Shown: positions 62,561-64,000 of the stretch, piece after piece
Numbering within the stretch: the first letter of the stretch is position 1
Layout: the number at the start of each line of letters is the position of its first letter
DNA from: Bifidobacterium samirii
Lineage (GTDB): Bacteria; Actinomycetota; Actinomycetes; Actinomycetales; Bifidobacteriaceae
NCBI RefSeq assembly: GCF_003952945.1
Contig: NZ_QXGK01000003.1
Span: 140,905 to 204,904, forward strand
Direction of reading: 5' to 3'
DNA length: 64,000 nt
The notes under the pieces: model-generated
Seen by the model: the letters and a program-made list of their open reading frames with translations, nothing else
Told to the model about the DNA's origin: nothing
Database searches by the model: none
Program-made: the position numbers and the translations under genes

Positions 62561-63600
62561 GCGAACCGATCGTACTGGGCATCGAATCCACCTGCGACGA
62601 GACCGCGGCGGCGGTCGTGCGCGGCCGCACGCTCGTCTCGAACGTCGTCGCCTCGTCGATGGACGAGCACGCGCGCTACGGCGGCGTCATCCCCGAGATC
62701 GCGTCGCGCGCGCACGCCGAGGCGTTCGTGCCGTGCGTGTCCAGGGCGCTGGCCGACGCGGGCATGACCATCGCCGACGTGGATGCGATCGCCGTGTCCG
62801 CAGGCCCGGGGCTCGCCGGATGTCTCGCCGTGGGCGTGTCCGGCGCGAAGGCGCTGGCGTGGGCGAGCGGCAAGCCGCTGTACGGCATCAACCATGTGAT
62901 CGGCCACATCGCCGTCACCCAGCTGCAGTTCGGCGCGTTCCCGCCGGACACGATGGCGCTGATCGTCTCCGGCGGCCACACATCGCTGCTGCACGTCGAG
63001 GACGTGGCGCGGCATATCGACGTGGTCGGCACCACGCTCGACGACGCGGCCGGCGAATGCTTCGACAAGGTGGCGCGTCTGCTCGGCTTCCCCTACCCGG
63101 GCGGTCCGCACATCGACCGTCACGCGCAGGCGGGCGATCCGAAGGCGATCCGCGTGCCGCAGGGCCTGACGCAGGGCAAGGCGGGTGCGGCCCACCCGTA
63201 CGACTTCAGCTTCTCCGGCGTCAAGACCGCCGTCGCCCGCTGGATCGAGGAACGTCAGGCGGCGGGGGAGACGATCCCGGTGGACGACGTGTGCGCGTCG
63301 CTGGCCGACTCGGTGGCGACCGTCCTGGCGCGCAAGGCGATGCGCGGCTGCGAACAGTACGGTTCGGACACGCTGATCGTGGGCGGCGGCTTCTCCGCGA
63401 ACTCGCAGCTGCGCGCCAAGCTGCTCGAATTCGGCGCGCAGCACGGTGTCGACGTGCGCATCCCCGAACTCAAGCTGTGCACCGACAACGGCGCGATGGT
63501 CGCGATGCTGGGCGTGAATCTGGTCGAGGCGGGCGTGGCGCCGTCCGCTCCCGATTTCCCGATCGATTCGGCGATGCCGTTGACGAAGATCTGCATGTGA
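62557..63600 (+). CDS. tsaD: tRNA N6-adenosine threonylcarbamoyltransferase TsaD
   Basis: A 347-residue Kae1/YgjD family enzyme that transfers the threonylcarbamoyl group to A37. VLGIESTCDETAAAVVRG is the signature N-terminus, NHVIGHIAVTQL gives the metal-binding histidines, and ALIVSGGHTSLLHVEDV, LDDAAGECFDKVARLLGFPYPGGPHID and TDNGAMVAMLG are conserved. It overlaps rimI by four bases (ATGA) and closes the operon. Confidence 0.97.
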   Translation: MSEPIVLGIESTCDETAAAVVRGRTLVSNVVASSMDEHARYGGVIPEIASRAHAEAFVPCVSRALADAGMTIADVDAIAVSAGPGLAGCLAVGVSGAKALAWASGKPLYGINHVIGHIAVTQLQFGAFPPDTMALIVSGGHTSLLHVEDVARHIDVVGTTLDDAAGECFDKVARLLGFPYPGGPHIDRHAQAGDPKAIRVPQGLTQGKAGAAHPYDFSFSGVKTAVARWIEERQAAGETIPVDDVCASLADSVATVLARKAMRGCEQYGSDTLIVGGGFSANSQLRAKLLEFGAQHGVDVRIPELKLCTDNGAMVAMLGVNLVEAGVAPSAPDFPIDSAMPLTKICM

Positions 63601-63697
63601 TGCGGATTCGTCCCGCCGATGTTAGCGTCTCGTGTCCGTGCGGCCGGCCGGTCCGCCGGGCGTCGCGGACGCGCGACACGGCGGGACACTCCGTGAT

Positions 63698-63725
63698 TTG
63701 CATGATTCGGAAAAACGGCTATTAT
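63698..63725 (+). promoter_or_regulatory. Promoter of the tRNA-Asn cluster
   Basis: TTGCAT (63698-63703), a 16-base spacer and TATTAT (63720-63725) lie about 40 bases before the first tRNA. Confidence 0.55.
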
Positions 63726-63765
63726 CTACTTCTTGTGCGCGGTGATTAGCCGCGTGCGAGGATAT

Positions 63766-63838
<73 letters not shown>

Positions 63839-63877
63839 CTTCGGTCGGGACTCCGGTTCCGGTTGATAATTGAATAT

Positions 63878-63950
<73 letters not shown>

Positions 63951-63989
63951 CTTCGGTCGGGACTCCGGTTCCGGTTGATAATTGAATAT

Positions 63990-64000
63990 TCCTGCGTAGC
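63990..64000 (+). tRNA. tRNA-Asn (GUU), copy 3, cut by the window end
   Basis: The first 11 bases (TCCTGCGTAGC) and the whole preceding spacer are identical to copy 2, so a third tandem copy begins here. Confidence 0.75.

Overview
The window is high-GC actinobacterial DNA. The single-chain PurL, PurT, GH2 beta-galactosidase with a GPH-type sugar permease, actinobacterial LexA box, translational ileS T-box and type I-E CRISPR-Cas together point to Bifidobacterium or a close relative. This assignment is inferred from gene content; no rRNA or species marker was available.

Layout. 1-7.2 kb: the 3' end of a UvrD/helicase IV-like gene, a zinc module (Zur-type regulator and ZnuA-type lipoprotein with candidate Zur operators), and a minus-strand pair of esterase plus MprF-like lipid aminoacylase. 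7.5-9.8 kb: an LTA synthase-family sulfatase preceded by seven 11-bp repeats. 10.3-14.2 kb: purF-purM-purD on the minus strand. 14.4-16.6 kb: an SOS-controlled Y-family polymerase with a small partner protein. 16.6-25 kb: aldo/keto reductase, hypoxanthine/uracil-DNA glycosylase family protein, alpha/beta hydrolase, TPM-domain membrane protein, PspA homologue, DUF234-type ATPase and EcsC-like protein. 25.2-31.4 kb: purL, purC and purT on the minus strand. 31.5-37.8 kb: LacI regulator, lacZ and a divergent galactoside permease. 38.4-43.2 kb: a LacI regulator and a nucleoside/ribose salvage operon (nucleoside hydrolase, MFS transporter, ribokinase). 43.5-47.6 kb: a small membrane protein, then T-box and ileS. 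47.8-60.0 kb: a complete type I-E system (cas3, cas8e, cse2, cas7, cas5, cas6e, cas1, cas2) and a 33-repeat array. 59.9-60.9 kb: a small HTH gene running into the array, and a DinJ/YafQ-type toxin-antitoxin pair with a 26-bp perfect palindrome. 61.1-63.6 kb: tsaB-rimI-tsaD. 63.77 kb to the end: identical tandem tRNA-Asn genes.

Working together: the purine genes supply the IMP pathway in two blocks. The lactose genes import and hydrolyse galactosides. The salvage operon imports a nucleoside, cleaves it and phosphorylates the ribose. The cas genes make Cascade, Cas3 and the adaptation complex.

The least explained signals are intergenic. One array has ten palindromic units at exactly 52 bp. A second, unrelated palindrome family occurs at four loci with units exactly 62 bp apart. 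A third element has motifs 42 bp apart. These spacings are close to 5, 6 and 4 turns of DNA and are kept despite strong sequence divergence. Also notable are two degenerate CRISPR-like repeats between cas3 and cas8e, just upstream of the Cascade promoter.
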